Assembly: GCF_042100115.1 (NCBI RefSeq)
Contig: NC_091279.1
Coordinates: 868,001-932,000 of the forward strand
Direction: 5' to 3'
Length of the DNA: 64,000 bases
Source: Alternaria dauci
Taxonomy: Eukaryota > Ascomycota > Dothideomycetes > Pleosporales > Pleosporaceae
Position numbers and translations under genes: made by a program. Positions within the stretch are counted from its first letter, which is position 1. The number at the start of each line of letters is the position of its first letter. The notes under the pieces are model-generated. The model worked only from the letters and a program-made list of their open reading frames with translations, had not been told where the DNA came from and made no database searches. Shown one piece after another: positions 33,466 through 45,773 of the stretch.

Positions 33466-36051
33466 TTACATTTGCGAAGTGGCAGATGGGTTGCGCGGTG
33501 GTGCTGGGAAGAGGCTCAGCATAGGGGAGCGTGCCTGTGCTGTGGTCGCTGCGCGATTGCGTAGCTTGGCCGATTGATCCTCTTTTGGGACAGAGACGGA
33601 GAATAGCTTGGCGGCGCCGTCAGACAGGGCTTGCTTGTGTTGGCGTGTTGAAGTACGAGCAGAGCGCTGCGACCCTTGACGCGCAAGATCCAGCGATGAC
33701 TTGAGCTCCTCTTCGACAGTGGGATTATTCACTGGCTGCGAGCCATGTCGAGCTAGATCAAGGGAAGCCCTGAGCTCAGTCTCAATAGAGCTGCGAGATT
33801 GCTCCTCGTCTTGTGGCACTTCGTCGTCTGAAGCGAAGAATGTTCGCCCTTCCAGAGTGCGCCCTGGCGGCGTAACATCATCGTCTTCCTTGTCTTCGTT
33901 GAGAAATGCAATCTGTTCCGATAGTTGATCACCTGCTAGACTGCAACCTATTGACTTTCGGCTACGATGAGAAGGAATCAGCTCTGGTACACTCCCTGCA
34001 GAACTCGCCGAACGCCGTACAGGGGAACTCCAAAGACCAGAGCCCTGGACGGAGGACATAAGGCTACTATCATAGGAGCTTCGTCTACTGAGTCGGACGC
34101 GACTACTACGGGCCGAGCTAGTCGCGCTTTGGCTTGCATCAAGCATTGGGAAGTGTCGGTCTGAACCAGCGTACTCGTCAAGCAAATCCTCGTAGGTGAC
34201 TTCTCTGTTTTCTTTGTACTCTTGAGGAACAAGGAGAGAGGGGCTGAGTATGAAGCCAGTATCCCCGCTAAAGCGGTTGGCATTGAAAAATCCGGATGGT
34301 GTTGGTGGCAGACCAGTGCCCATAGTGGATGTGGATATCGCAGAAGTCGGGACAAGCTCTGGTACACTTCCGGTGCTAGGAACAAGCAATGACGAGCGAA
34401 AATTGTCGGATGCGAAGCGCTGCCGATCAGCGGACGTGATTCTCGAACTGTCGTTCGCTTGCACAGCAGATGGTGTTTCGCAGCAACGGGCACCGTCATC
34501 AGATGCACGGTCCCACTCAAAGTCACAATCAGCTTCGAGTGCGTTGTCATAGATATAGTCAACGTCTTCTTCCCATGACTCTTCTATTGCGCGCCATGTG
34601 TTCGACTGACGACGATGCGTAGGTCTTCGAATGGACAATCTCCTTGGAATGCTACCCGAGCCCAGCGTATCAGACATCTGGGATGAGGGTCGCGAGCCAG
34701 ACGGCGCTGCCCTCGGCGAGGCAGGAGATTGACCCTGACCGTGTGCTCTGAAGGTGACTGGTGACCGAGGGCTTTGGAAAGAAAACGATCCAAAATAGGG
34801 TGATCTTGGTGAAGTTGGTGTCTTCAGCGGCGGCTGTGGTGCAGGTCTTGGGCTAACGAATCTTTCCGGTTCCTCAGCGACATCTGCGAGACTAGGGCTG
34901 AATGATGGCGGTGTCGTTGCATAAATGGCTGAGTCGTCAGGTGTCGTTACTGCATGGCCGAAATACGACGAGTCCTCTAATATTTCAGGTATTATGTCCG
35001 GCGTGGACACAGCCGATAGCGCAAATGAGTCCCAGATACCCGACTCTCGCTTCGAACGAGACAATCTGCGTGAAATTGATCCTGCTTCTTCGTATGCGAG
35101 CTCAGGTGTACCGAAAGGAGGCCCGAGAGGAAGATGAGGCGACTGAAGAGGCGCCTGTATCGAAGAGGATGAGTGAGCATGTTTCCGAGGGCTAACACCA
35201 GGTTGGGAGAAACTCTCTATAGACCGGGCTAGGCGAAGAGGTCGTCGCGACAGTGGGAAATAAGGTGCATCTTCCGATTCGTGGCGTGCTTCTGGACTGC
35301 GGGGTGGTGATCTAAAGCCAAGGGCAGACGAGGATCTATCTTCTCCAACTGCAACGTTTTCAGAAGAAAAGTTACTAAAATGAAGACTATCGCTTGGTGT
35401 GTCAGGAAGTTGCTTTTCGAGGGCAGCGATTTGATGCCGATCGGTGTGGGAGAGGTGCTGAAAATCGAAAGGGCTAGAAATACGGCTTATTAGGCTTGTA
35501 CCTGTTGTGATGGTAAGCATGTAGTCGCAGTATTGGGAAAACAGCCACTTACCAGCATCCTCAGCTTGAGTGTTGACTCTTTTGCTCTTTCGTAAGATTG
35601 ATGATCGCCTCTCATTGGCATCCCCCTCATACTCATCGACGTTGATCATGGGCGTCTCGCTCATCCTCTTTCCCTTCTTGCCACGGAACAAAGACCTCCT
35701 CGATCCAGTTGACTCCTTATGGCTTATGTTGCCTGTTTGTCGATGTCCAGGTGGTGAGCCATGCCATGAAGCTTCATGCTCAGTCATGTCGGAATGGCTA
35801 AGAGATAGTAACGAAGGGGTCACGGACGTTGCGGTGTTGCTCCTTGAACGTAAGTTGAACACGGAGCTTCGTCTAGCCGGATAAGCTCTGGGTTGTTGTT
35901 CAGGCGAATGCATACCAGCATGAGACGAGTGCGTATGGTACTGCTCCAGCCAAGACTCTGAACTTGTGGTGGGAAAGTGAGGCCCGGTAGCCTGAGAGTC
36001 TACAGATGACTGTCGAGATCGGGAGGCATCTGTTTTATGGAATGAAAACAT
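33466..36051 (-). CDS. Large disordered protein with CRIB-like (Cdc42/Rac-binding) motif
   Basis: Exons 36051-35553 and 35501-33466, 844 aa. The 51-nt intron is stop-free and in frame but has clean GT-AG ends. Splicing it places ISSPFDFQHLSH at residues 174-185, which fits the CRIB pattern I-S-x-P-x-x-F-x-H-x-x-H seen in p21-activated kinases and Gic-type effectors; the usual following Val-Gly is Thr-Asp here. The rest is Ser/Pro/Arg-rich and apparently disordered, with many SP sites, basic patches (RRSLFRGKKGKR near 120) and repeated elements SVPELIPS/SVPELVPTS (three copies, one as SGSVPEL) and a duplicated EELKSSLDLARQGSQ/TELRASLDLARHGSQ unit near the C-terminus. No kinase domain. Likely a small-GTPase effector or scaffold in polarity; that is inference from one motif. 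Confidence 0.8.
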   Translation of the reverse strand: MFSFHKTDASRSRQSSVDSQATGPHFPTTSSESWLEQYHTHSSHAGMHSPEQQPRAYPARRSSVFNLRSRSNTATSVTPSLLSLSHSDMTEHEASWHGSPPGHRQTGNISHKESTGSRRSLFRGKKGKRMSETPMINVDEYEGDANERRSSILRKSKRVNTQAEDAGKWLFSQYCDYMLTITTGTSLISRISSPFDFQHLSHTDRHQIAALEKQLPDTPSDSLHFSNFSSENVAVGEDRSSSALGFRSPPRSPEARHESEDAPYFPLSRRPLRLARSIESFSQPGVSPRKHAHSSSSIQAPLQSPHLPLGPPFGTPELAYEEAGSISRRLSRSKRESGIWDSFALSAVSTPDIIPEILEDSSYFGHAVTTPDDSAIYATTPPSFSPSLADVAEEPERFVSPRPAPQPPLKTPTSPRSPYFGSFSFQSPRSPVTFRAHGQGQSPASPRAAPSGSRPSSQMSDTLGSGSIPRRLSIRRPTHRRQSNTWRAIEESWEEDVDYIYDNALEADCDFEWDRASDDGARCCETPSAVQANDSSRITSADRQRFASDNFRSSLLVPSTGSVPELVPTSAISTSTMGTGLPPTPSGFFNANRFSGDTGFILSPSLLVPQEYKENREVTYEDLLDEYAGSDRHFPMLDASQSATSSARSSRVRLSRRSSYDSSLMSSVQGSGLWSSPVRRSASSAGSVPELIPSHRSRKSIGCSLAGDQLSEQIAFLNEDKEDDDVTPPGRTLEGRTFFASDDEVPQDEEQSRSSIETELRASLDLARHGSQPVNNPTVEEELKSSLDLARQGSQRSARTSTRQHKQALSDGAAKLFSVSVPKEDQSAKLRNRAATTAQARSPMLSLFPAPPRNPSATSQM

Positions 36052-39000
36052 GGCTTCAGTATCCAGAGGAACTCAAGGAAGACAAGGCCTAGTGCAAGCA
36101 ATGCGAACCGAGTAATGCTAGTATGGCGTGTGCAGGTCCCCACAAGTGGCCGGCAAATGTAGTTATGGCAACAACCATTGAAGTTGACGGGATACTCTGG
36201 GGAAACCTGTCGCGCGCACGCGAGCTCGGATGTTGTGAGTTGGAAGGCCCGGGTTATACGCCTGCTGAAGGCGTTAGTGGTTATGCGAAAGACTTGCCAT
36301 TGGTACACAAGACCTGCGAGGGGTTGAGGTTGGACGAAGAGAAATGACTGAATTTGGGCCCAGTCTAGTATACAGGCGCGACAAACGAGGGTAGAGGTAT
36401 ATTTGAGATGCAATAACAGTCAACGTAATATATGCGTACCTGGTCAGGTAGACAACTTATTTGCAGGGGAGTAGAGAACGCAAGAGCCTGGTCACGGGCC
36501 ACTGCAGGGCGACGGCTGATGAAGGGGTTCTGCCCTTCTGTGTGAGAATAAGACGAGGATGCGGTCAAGGAGTTAGGGTCGAGTGAAAGTTGGCGAACTG
36601 CACGGACCGAGGTGAGACAAACGGTGGTTGCGAATCAGAATGAGTGGTGGATGGTCCAGGTAGCTGAGCAAAGATTGGAGTAGGGATTGTAGTTGCTGAA
36701 GAGCGGTCATTGGCATGTCCCGAAGTATTGCATGCCGTGACACGGGAACAGGATGCTTTGTGGCCGGTAAAGTAACAGCAGGTGTAGGGATGATCTCACT
36801 ATGTAGGAACATGGCCGGCTTGGTCGAGCAGCGGAGAGTATGTGGAGAAGATGGAAGGTGCTCTGTGTGCTCCACCAGGTTAGTGACATCTAGGACGAGC
36901 AAGGACAGGGCCTGCTGCGCGTAAGCAGGAGTGAGAGACATGGGTATCTGCCGCTGAGCGACGGCGCCTAAGCGTCTGTTAGTGGCTGGGGGAGAGCGGA
37001 ACCAGGGGCGTTGGAGACGGGGGATGCCCGACTTCACAGGGCTCATGAGCCACTGACGATGGACGCACCAGCGAAGGCGGCCCGACAGGTCGGCCTGCGC
37101 AATATAAAGTCGCAGGGGCCGTCCAGGCTGGTGCTGATTGGACGCGGCAGCGAAATAAACGGTTAAATCTGCTGCATATCTGCTTTGACCACATCTAGGC
37201 CCGCTTTGCTTCGAGGACGTGAGCTCCAATTTGCTTGGGATGCCGGCCGTTTGTTGTTGTGCACCCGAGAAGGATTCGACAACGCGTATCAAGACATGGT
37301 GTGGCTGAAGCCAGTCGTCTTCCTGCTGTGTTCGCCGACAGCAAATGTTTCGTAACACAGGACGCGTAGACTGTGCTGAGGATATAAACCCAGGCGGGGA
37401 GTGGAGGATTTTGGTAGTTACATACAGCATTTGTGCTATTAGTGCCGAACAGTGCCGGTTCGCATTTTCAGGCGGGCACGGCGCAATGCCTGCAGGGTTA
37501 GGCCTTGACTGTGCCATGCGCCTGGGCATGCACAACGCCTCAGCCTCGACATGTCTGCCACTCTGACCTGGCTGTCTGGCTAAGCATGTCGAAGAGAGGC
37601 GCAACTATCGCTCTAAGTATTGGTGCATGCTGTAGTCGCATGCCAGCGTGGATCAATAAACCTGTCACAAAGGGATCGCGAGACGCATTTGCGCAGAGAC
37701 GAAGGCTAGAGCGACGTCCCATCTGCAGATCTTCGCTCGTGAGACGGCGGAACCTGAAACAACCGAAGACAGCCCCTACACCGTGGCCGAAGATGCGTCC
37801 AAGGACTCGATACCCCGCCTCACTCAGACGTCTCAATCTACACAGGGCTCGCCGGTGGATCGATCCGAATCGTGAACAGCCCTCGTCGAGGTCAGAGTAT
37901 ATGCCGTGATGTGTCGGAGCCCAGGCGAGTCCAAAACATGTTTCAGAGCCTCTTGACACCCACGGTCGAGTTCTGGCCATGGTTGATTATGAGACCATGG
38001 TGGTCTGCCTCTTTCGCTGCTCTCCAACAGCCCCAGCGTGCACAAGATACTACCTCGGCACCGTCGCACGGCCAGCGAAGCATAATCTCGACATTGCAAC
38101 GCTTCTGGATACGGTTAATGATGCGACACCGTCTGCTCGTATCATGTTGTGATGCGGTCGCGTGCAATGGAAGTAGAGGCTGTAGATCTCCGCATCAGCC
38201 GCTGTACGACAGCGCCGTTCGAGTCTGCGCAAAGACGTGTGACAAGCGCCTACATTTTTTTTGTTCTTCCTGGAAGATGCACTCGTAATGAGGTCCAACG
38301 CTCAAGGCATGAGCCGCCGTGTGGGGGTTTGTGGGCCGTCTGCTTCAACTTCAGCTGCATAGATGCGAAGCAAGCACACCGACAGATTCCGTAGCGCCCG
38401 GTAATGGTGGCACTGGAAGCAGTTTCCGGTGCAGTTGTAAAGACCCAACCACCAGCATCGCGAGTTGTTGGGCTGTATTTCTCCGGAGCTGATGTGCCGG
38501 CTACAGAGTAAAGGTGCGCTCACGTGCGCTGCTATGCCAAGACAACACGTGCTGTGGAAGAACCTCGGGATCATCCCATCGTCATCACTGCACACGACTG
38601 TGCACAGCGTCTCCTATCAATGTCCGAGCTGGACACATCTTCAGTCTCCAGAGTCCCAGTGGTTCTTGGTCGCTGCGTGGTTCCCCTTGTTCCTGCAGTG
38701 GTTGCTCATAGCAGGCCATAGATCGGCGAGAACTACTCGGTGCCTCCACCCTGCTGCTTCTTCCACGCACTGGCGACCCATGTCTTACGCACGACGCCTT
38801 TGCGCGTCCAACAGCATTCTCCTACCAATCCCCTTCCCGTTGTGGATGACGTTAGGTGCATGACGACTGCGCTACTTGCTCACGACAACCTCTCTAGCGG
38901 GCTCGTAAGTCCTAGGTTCGGCGACCGAACCTCCGGACACAATCTTCACCGGTGTATCCACATGGCTATCCATGCGCCGTGGTCCGCTTCCACGGAAACC

Positions 39001-42000
39001 GTCTGCACACGGGAATTACCTCACTGTATCCAATTAAAGGCGCTTGATTTCGCTCCACCTTCCATTCGTCTCGAGGCACCGAGACGCGGAATTGAGGTTA
39101 TCCCCAGGAATATGCTGCCACCGTTACTGTGTAGGGAGAAATCACGGTGCAAACTCGTGCCTGTTCTGCCACAGTGCTACGTATTCAGGTCTGCATCCTC
39201 CGGACCTACATCCACGCGAAAACCTTGTTTCCTGTACCTGCAGGTCGTCCGCTCTCCCATCTAACTATTTCTGTCAGACCGGCGGACTCTGATTGGGTTT
39301 TTCCGTACCCGCACCTGATCGTTTGCCCACAAACTCAACACTACGCAGAGTATCTGCGTCCCTGAGAATCATTGCCCATACGAGATCGAATGCGAATTCA
39401 ACGAAGCCGATGCCTAGGGGAGCTCGCATTCGGCCCCACCCTCACTAGTAAGCTCGGTTTCACCATTGAGACATACGAAGTGTGACGGCTATTGACAGCT
39501 GTAGCCACGAACTGGTTGTGCAAACAAACTGACTGCCACCACAGAAAATCAATCTGGAAACGTGGGTTCTCCTCGTACTGTACTGCACATCGTTTGCCGA
39601 CACGGCCTCCTGAAGACCATGGGAGATGCTCAGCAAGTCTTGTTATGTGACATCTATAAATACAAACATCCTCTATACGACCACTATGATGGTATGTAGC
39701 GGATAGTTCCGAACAGAGAACCACTCCGCCAATGATGCGACTGTGGCGTTTCGCTTACCACCCTTGGCAACTGGCGGACATGATGGCTTTCCATCCCAAT
39801 GGTTCAACGCGGGCAATTGCAGCCACAGTCGTACCCGCCTCAACAGGAGAAGACTCTCGTCTTTTCATACGAACGGTGTACTATGGATGAGTCGAACTCT
39901 ATCTCACAATCTGTGGAGACAGCAGCGGATAGATGAGTTTCGAATATTTGTCCGATCATGTCTGATAGGCCACTGGCGGATAGTCCAGAACGCCGTCTCG
40001 ATCCGGAGCAAGACATAGAGTTCGCTCCAGGCCGAGGACCCATTCGCGAATAGAAGTACCCGGTTGCCGGTTGAAGAGCCACTCACACGGAGCAAGCGAC
40101 GACCGCCTAGGTACATAAGTCTATCGATAAATCTTCACTCTAATCCTTCCAGAGCCAGAGTGCGGGACAATGCCAAGGTCCAAGCGACAGTCAGCTGCGA
40201 CTTTTTATTTGAGGCGTCAAGGTCATCATGCACGAATGCTCTCAACGGCCTTTCTGAGTTCTGGTCTATAGTTTCGGATCATACACAGAGGCCAAATCTT
40301 CGAGCAGTATGGACTGACAGTTCAGCCACGGCACGTCTTGAGCATAGTCTCGCCGTTGAAGGATACGGTGGTCAACACTACATGGGTCAGGTTCCCTCTC
40401 AACATTACGCAGACCGTCCTTTTGTTTTCCAAATGCACGGCTGGAAAAGAGAGGGGCAATCTGCATGGGACGGGATCTCTGCCGTTGTTCAACAACGCTC
40501 CAACCCAGGGTCCAGAAAATCTTGCGTCGCCCTCCTGGTCTCGCGCCATCCATTGATGCCCAAAAGCACGAAGTTCAAGCCTGTTCAGATGCAGAGATGC
40601 TCGCAAACCCACTCCCTTGCTATTGGATGGCGTGATGAAAGGCCAACGGCGGAAAAAAAACTCCCACCCCAAACACAAGAGCAATTGGTTTATTTGATGC
40701 GGTCATACAGACCCTACGCGGCCGAATGGGTGAAGCGGTGATTACTGATGGAATGAGCAGAAAATCCGCCAATCAACGATTTCTTCACGCATATCATGCG
40801 CCACATTCGCAGTCCTCTACCTGCGCCTGTTTGCGTCGTCGCGGACAGGCAACACCAACTGCGGAAGCGGTGGCGGCTTCCCTGTGCACATCTCAGGTTC
40901 ATCTCTTGAAAGGCGCGCTGGTAGCCTACGGGCCGTGAGACAGGGGCCACCATCCTTCGGTTGGCGATCGAAGAGCCACCAACACCACTCGAGCCGTGCC
41001 CCGATGTGAACTGCAGACTTCATCACTGGTCGAGGTGCACGATGCACGGCGGTCCCGTGATGCACAATCCGGCTCGGTTGGTCCCTTGAAAGGGCAGGTG
41101 TATGACAGGGTCAAAAGGGTTTCCTTTGACGATCGAAAAGGTGTGGATACCGACGCAAGGCCAGACGCGTGCATTGGATGACACATCTAAACGAACATGG
41201 CTTTACATCCGACCGTTTTTTGCTTTGTTCGCTGATTTTGACAAGTGTCTCCATTAGTGTCGCGTTGCTCGCGTGAGCATTGAATTGCTTACTTGCCATG
41301 ACGTCGTCTTCAACACAACAGCACCGCACTTGAGAACTTTGACGTATGCAAGATACGTAGCTTTTATCGACTGCGATGCCAGTTTCAGAACTGTCGTTTT
41401 CCGGAAAGACCAATACTATGTCGCGAGGAAGAGCTATGACTGCAGTTGGACAGTGCGAGCGCAAAAAGCAAATGCTCACACCAAGCCACAATGCGAGTGT
41501 CATCTCATTTGCGAGTTACGCAAGGCGTCGTAATATGCACGATGGCAATCTCACCCTGCAGGTACAGCCGCGATGCAAATTGACGAGGTCTAGACCTTGC
41601 TTCGATCTCTGGAAAGAAGAGAGACATAAGATGGGTGGTCAGCTTGGATGTCGAACTTCAGTCTCTCTCATGTCACTAGGTCGATGGCTTACCCAAGAAA
41701 TGGTCGCGTCTAAGTTGACTGTTAATATAGACTAAATGGTCATACAAGATGTGACTAGACCACTGACTACCAATGGATGTTCGCGTTGGTTGTTGTTAGT
41801 CAGACAACCGGTCCAGACGATTCGACTAAGCATGTCTCACGTTGAGGATGTGGTCTGACAGTTCCAGAGTATGCTGCACGGGCATGTGCCATGTAGTCTA
41901 GCCAAGCAATAGATGACTATACAGTCTTGTACATGTGCCGAAGACCTGCCGAGTGCCTTTCTGTTTCAGCGTCGTACATTTTATACATATACTATACGAT

Positions 42001-43365
42001 ATGTGTCTAGCCTGTTAATCCCTGCACATCCAAGCAACGTTCTTAGCCAAACCTTTGTAACATAGTTCCCGAAACGATATGCTCCCCCTAGACAAGCAGA
42101 TCTACGACTTGAACATTACCGAAATCGATAGACGGAAACCCAAAGCCGTCTCCGAAGGCCGAAAGTATCAGTGAACACAGGCGGAAAGGGGCACAATGCG
42201 GGGTCTGCCTGTCCGAAGACAGGCCGTTGATTGCACCGACTGGATGATGGCCTACCCTCGGTTTGTGTCGATGATCGAAACCCCCTGAAGCGAACATCTC
42301 CCCCATATTCCCAGTTTGTGGTGAGTTTGAGACGCATGGCGATTTGGGGTGACGGATCCGATATACTTCAAGATCCAGAGATCTGGATCCGGAGATGTTG
42401 CTGAGTCTGGCCCTTGGAGCAGGCGGTAATACGGTTCTTTCCAGATGGTTGTTTGACATGTGAGTGCATGCCTTTTGCATTGTTGTTGGTTGGCAACTTG
42501 AAGAAGTGGCGTGGTTCCGCAGTGGGCAGCAGGATGACGACGACGACCATCAAGTTCTTGTTGGGACAATCAGACCGAGGATGGGTGGCTCCGTCATCAT
42601 TGGCATTAGTTGTCGCCTTGCTGTACTGCATGCAGACGAATGAGGCAATTGTGATTTCGCACTGACAAGCCTCGATACGTAGCGGTGTGATCTCTTCGAG
42701 TACCGAGCGTGAACGCAGGGCGGGATGTAAGGTTGACGTATTCGTTGGGGAAACTTCGGGATTCATAATCAGCGGATCAGTGCGCGTTATATAATTACTC
42801 CTATCTCGAAGAAAGAAATGAGCTGCGTGTTAAGGAAAGATCGCCTTTTGCAGCAAAAAGAGCGGGTGACATTGTGGTGGAAATCGATCGCCGCTCGACA
42901 AGGTGGACGGAGAACTGACTCGAAGAGTGCAAGAAACTGCCGGCATAGAGAGCACAGAAGGTTACATGGCCGCGATGACACAATGTAGCTCCTGACTTGA
43001 TAGGCGCGTTGTTCTAGCCTGTTACGTTGGATAAATTGTAAGTTCGCGTCTGCGGGCCTGACCATAGCTGGGGCACATGGTCAGACTGGTACGATGGACG
43101 CATATTGCTTGGTACAATCCTGCTCTTGATGTGTTGCTTCCTGCTCATGATCCGTGGTAATTGGACATAATGAACCACGCCTCATTGTTGACTTCATTCG
43201 ATCTTCCATCAGTGGCCCAGCAGTATAGGAGCGTGAGAACTGTGAGTTGTGATAATTTTGCTTGCTCGTTCTGTGTGGTATTCCATATATACAATCCCGC
43301 AGTAACGAAGCCTGAATCAACCGGTACGCCCTTGTTCTGCATGCGCTTCCTCTTGCTGCCACGTC
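36052..43365. other. 7.3-kb gene-poor region
   Basis: The largest stretch with no supportable gene. Long open frames exist (36573-37604 minus, 40064-40741 plus, 38740-39264 plus), but they overlap others on both strands, begin at arbitrary starts and have Cys/Arg/Ser/His-rich shadow-like composition. I see no transposase, reverse transcriptase, terminal repeat or strong AT bias. The left part must include the promoter of the CRIB-motif gene; the right part is the 3' flank of NDUFB3. It could hold non-coding RNA or fast-evolving small genes. Confidence 0.35.
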
Positions 43366-43667
43366 CTAGTGGCCCTCATCGTGGTGGCCGCCCTTGTCAT
43401 TGAAGAACAGTTGCTCGGCAACGAGGTATCCGGCGAATGCGACGGTGGCTATTCCGAGGCCAGGGAAGGAGCCCTTGAAGCGGTTGAAGCGGGTGAAGGG
43501 TCCGGTGTATCGCCATTGCTCACTGCAGACATAAGTATGTGCGGTGTCAGGTCATCTGGTGATTTTCAAGCGTACTATCGGGCCCATGGATCGCCCTTTG
43601 TGCCGTTTCCGGAGGCAGCGGCGAACTTCTTTGGGTCGAAACCGGTGATGGAGGGGCGTGGTGCCAT
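43366..43667 (-). CDS. NDUFB3: NADH:ubiquinone oxidoreductase NDUFB3 (B12) subunit
   Basis: Exons 43667-43576 and 43522-43366 with a 53-nt intron give 82 aa. The product starts MAPRPSITGFDPKKF, passes through DPWARYEQWRYTGPFTRFNR, the hallmark of this family in fungi, and has one membrane segment (GLGIATVAFAGYLVAEQLFF, about residues 50-70) and a His-rich acidic end. It is an accessory subunit of mitochondrial complex I, in the proximal part of the membrane arm. The gene is short and split, so frame-only methods miss it. It diverges from CAF1. Identity is strong from the WRYTGPFTRxNRFKG block. Confidence 0.88.
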
Positions 43668-44109
43668 GGTGATGAAGCTGGAGCATGTCAGCAGTCGTTG
43701 CGCGCGACAGACAAGACATCAATTGAGCACGTGAATAGCGGGGGCGTACTTTATCGGCCTCGTGAGCGGCTGGTGCGAGGCAAGGCGTTTGGGGGAGCTG
43801 GCGTTGTTTGTTCCTGGACCTTGGTCGGTCGCATCTCTCGATATCTTGGCGAGCGATCATCGCGCACGGCCTACACACGTAACTGCGGTTGCTCTCCCCA
43901 CACCACGCATACAACTCCCGCAATCCATCGTTAGCAACACCCCAGACACGCTCGCACACCTCGGCGATACTCTGTCCCTCTCGCGAGCTTTGTCTGAGCA
44001 GCCAAGGCACACTATCATTTTAAATAGTCGACAGCACGAGCACGAGCACTCACCAGACTCTCGACATCTACGACACGCGAATCGCTGCAACAACTAGCAC
44101 AGCTCCACG
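43668..44109. promoter_or_regulatory. Divergent intergenic region, NDUFB3 / CAF1
   Basis: 442 bases between divergent starts, holding both promoters. No TATA box is evident. ORFs crossing it are shadows. Confidence 0.45.
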
Positions 44110-45773
44110 ATGCCGCCTCACGGGGGCCGATTCCCCGGCCACAACCTTTCGAACCCTTTCGCGAATCTCCCAGGCCCAATACCACAGCAGCACCAGCCAC
44201 TGCACCAACAACACCAGCAGCAGAACATACAACACCCGGGTTTCGGTGGCGGCAACCAGGCCCATAACCTGAATCTCTTCAGTCAACACCAAGGCGGATT
44301 CCAGTCAAATGCAGGGCTGGGTGGTGGGCTAGGAGCGGCGGCCACGATTGGCGGGGCAGGCGGAGGGACAGGACTCGATGGGCACGAAGCGCGCATGCGG
44401 TTTGCCCATGGCGCACAAATACAAGAGAACGCTGCTCGTGGCCAAGATGGCGCTAAAGGCATTGCAGGGCAGCGGATACGTGAAGTTTGGCGGTCGAACC
44501 TACACCAGGAGATGGATATGCTGCGCTCACTCATCGATCAGTATCCCTACATCAGCATGGTCAGTATACCACTCTCCTACAAGTCGGCCGGGCAGGTCTC
44601 TGTATAAGAGCCTTGTCTGACACGTCCAAAGTCTGTCGCCAAACATGGCGGAATGGCTTCGTTTGACTGTCTTGAAGTAGTTCCCATTCTGCTTGGCCGT
44701 CCCCCTTATCAACCTTGTGCTCATTCTACCAACAGGACACCGAGTTTCCCGGTGTTGTCGCACGACCCATCGGAGACTTCAACTCAAAAGCCTCCTACCA
44801 CTACCAGACAGTGCGCTGCAACGTCGACTTGCTCAAGATCATCCAGCTCGGCGTCACCCTCTTCAACGTCCAAGGCGATGTCCCACCATCGCATCTCGAC
44901 ATTTCAGAACTAAACTACAAGCCAAAGTCGATGCAGCGATACGCGAACAACATCATCGTCTGCCCATGCACGTGGTCGTTCAACTTCCAATTCTCTCTCG
45001 AAGACGACATGTACAACGAAGAGTCGATACAGATGCTCAAGAAATCTGGCGCCGATTTCGAAAAGCATAGGGATCAAGGCATTGATCCTCAAGAGTTTGG
45101 CTCGCTGCTCACAACGTCCGGAATGACTCTGTCCGAGGACGTCAACTGGATATCGTTCCACTCTGGCTACGACTTCGCTTACATGCTGAAGATGCTCACT
45201 TCAAAACCACTACCCGAAGATGAGGACACATACCGCAAGCTCGTTAATGTTTTCTTCCCCAGGTTATTGGATGTCAAGTACCTCTGGCGGCATGCGAACA
45301 GCCTTGTCAGGCGCGGTGTCATCGGCTCGACTGCGACCAACATACTCAACAACCTGGGCACAAAATCAGGCCTTCAAGATCTCGCTGACGAGCTTGGCTG
45401 CCAACGCGTGGGCAATTCACATACAGCAGGCTCTGATGCGTGGCTAACGGGAGTTGTCTTTTGGGAGATGAAGAAGAAGATATTTGATGGAAGTGTTCCT
45501 GAGGAGATGAGCGGCCACATGTGGGGTCTTACCGGCGTTGGCCCGCCAGCCAGTGCGACGGCGCAGGCTGCGGTTCTCGCTGCACAGGGTGCTTCACAGG
45601 GCCTGGCCGGCTTTCAACAAGGTGTTAACAACACTTTCTACCCCGGCAACGCAAGACACGGTGTCGACGGACCAAGTACGCCCACCAACCACCCAGCGGG
45701 TCTCGCATCAAACACTCCTGGACCAAGCGGCATGATGACACCAGGAGCATATGGTGGATATGGCAACAAGTAG
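44110..45773 (+). CDS. POP2: CCR4-NOT deadenylase CAF1/POP2
   Basis: Exons 44110-44559 and 44736-45773, 495 aa; the intron is 176 nt and ends CTACCAACAG. The N-terminal 110 residues are Gln/Gly/His-rich and disordered. The RNase D/DEDD deadenylase domain starts at IREVWRSNLHQEMDML. Catalytic residues are visible: DTEFPG at the start of exon 2 (Asp151, Glu153), SFHSGYDFAYM, and HTAGSDAWLT. It shortens mRNA poly(A) tails within CCR4-NOT in the cytoplasm. The C-terminal 100 residues are Gly/Ala/Pro-rich and end in a GYGGYGNK tail. The reading frame continues past the TAG with the same Gly/Tyr style (see separate entry). Divergent neighbour is NDUFB3, convergent neighbour is RPF1. Confidence 0.94.

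Noticed and set aside
36573..37604. 343-codon open frame on the minus strand
   Set aside because: No recognisable domain, Ser/Pro/Arg/His-rich shadow-like composition, shorter overlapping frames on both strands, and no clear start; more likely upstream non-coding sequence of the CRIB-motif gene.
40064..40741. 225-codon open frame on the plus strand
   Set aside because: Mixed composition without motif, overlapped on minus by frames of similar length; no splice partners found.
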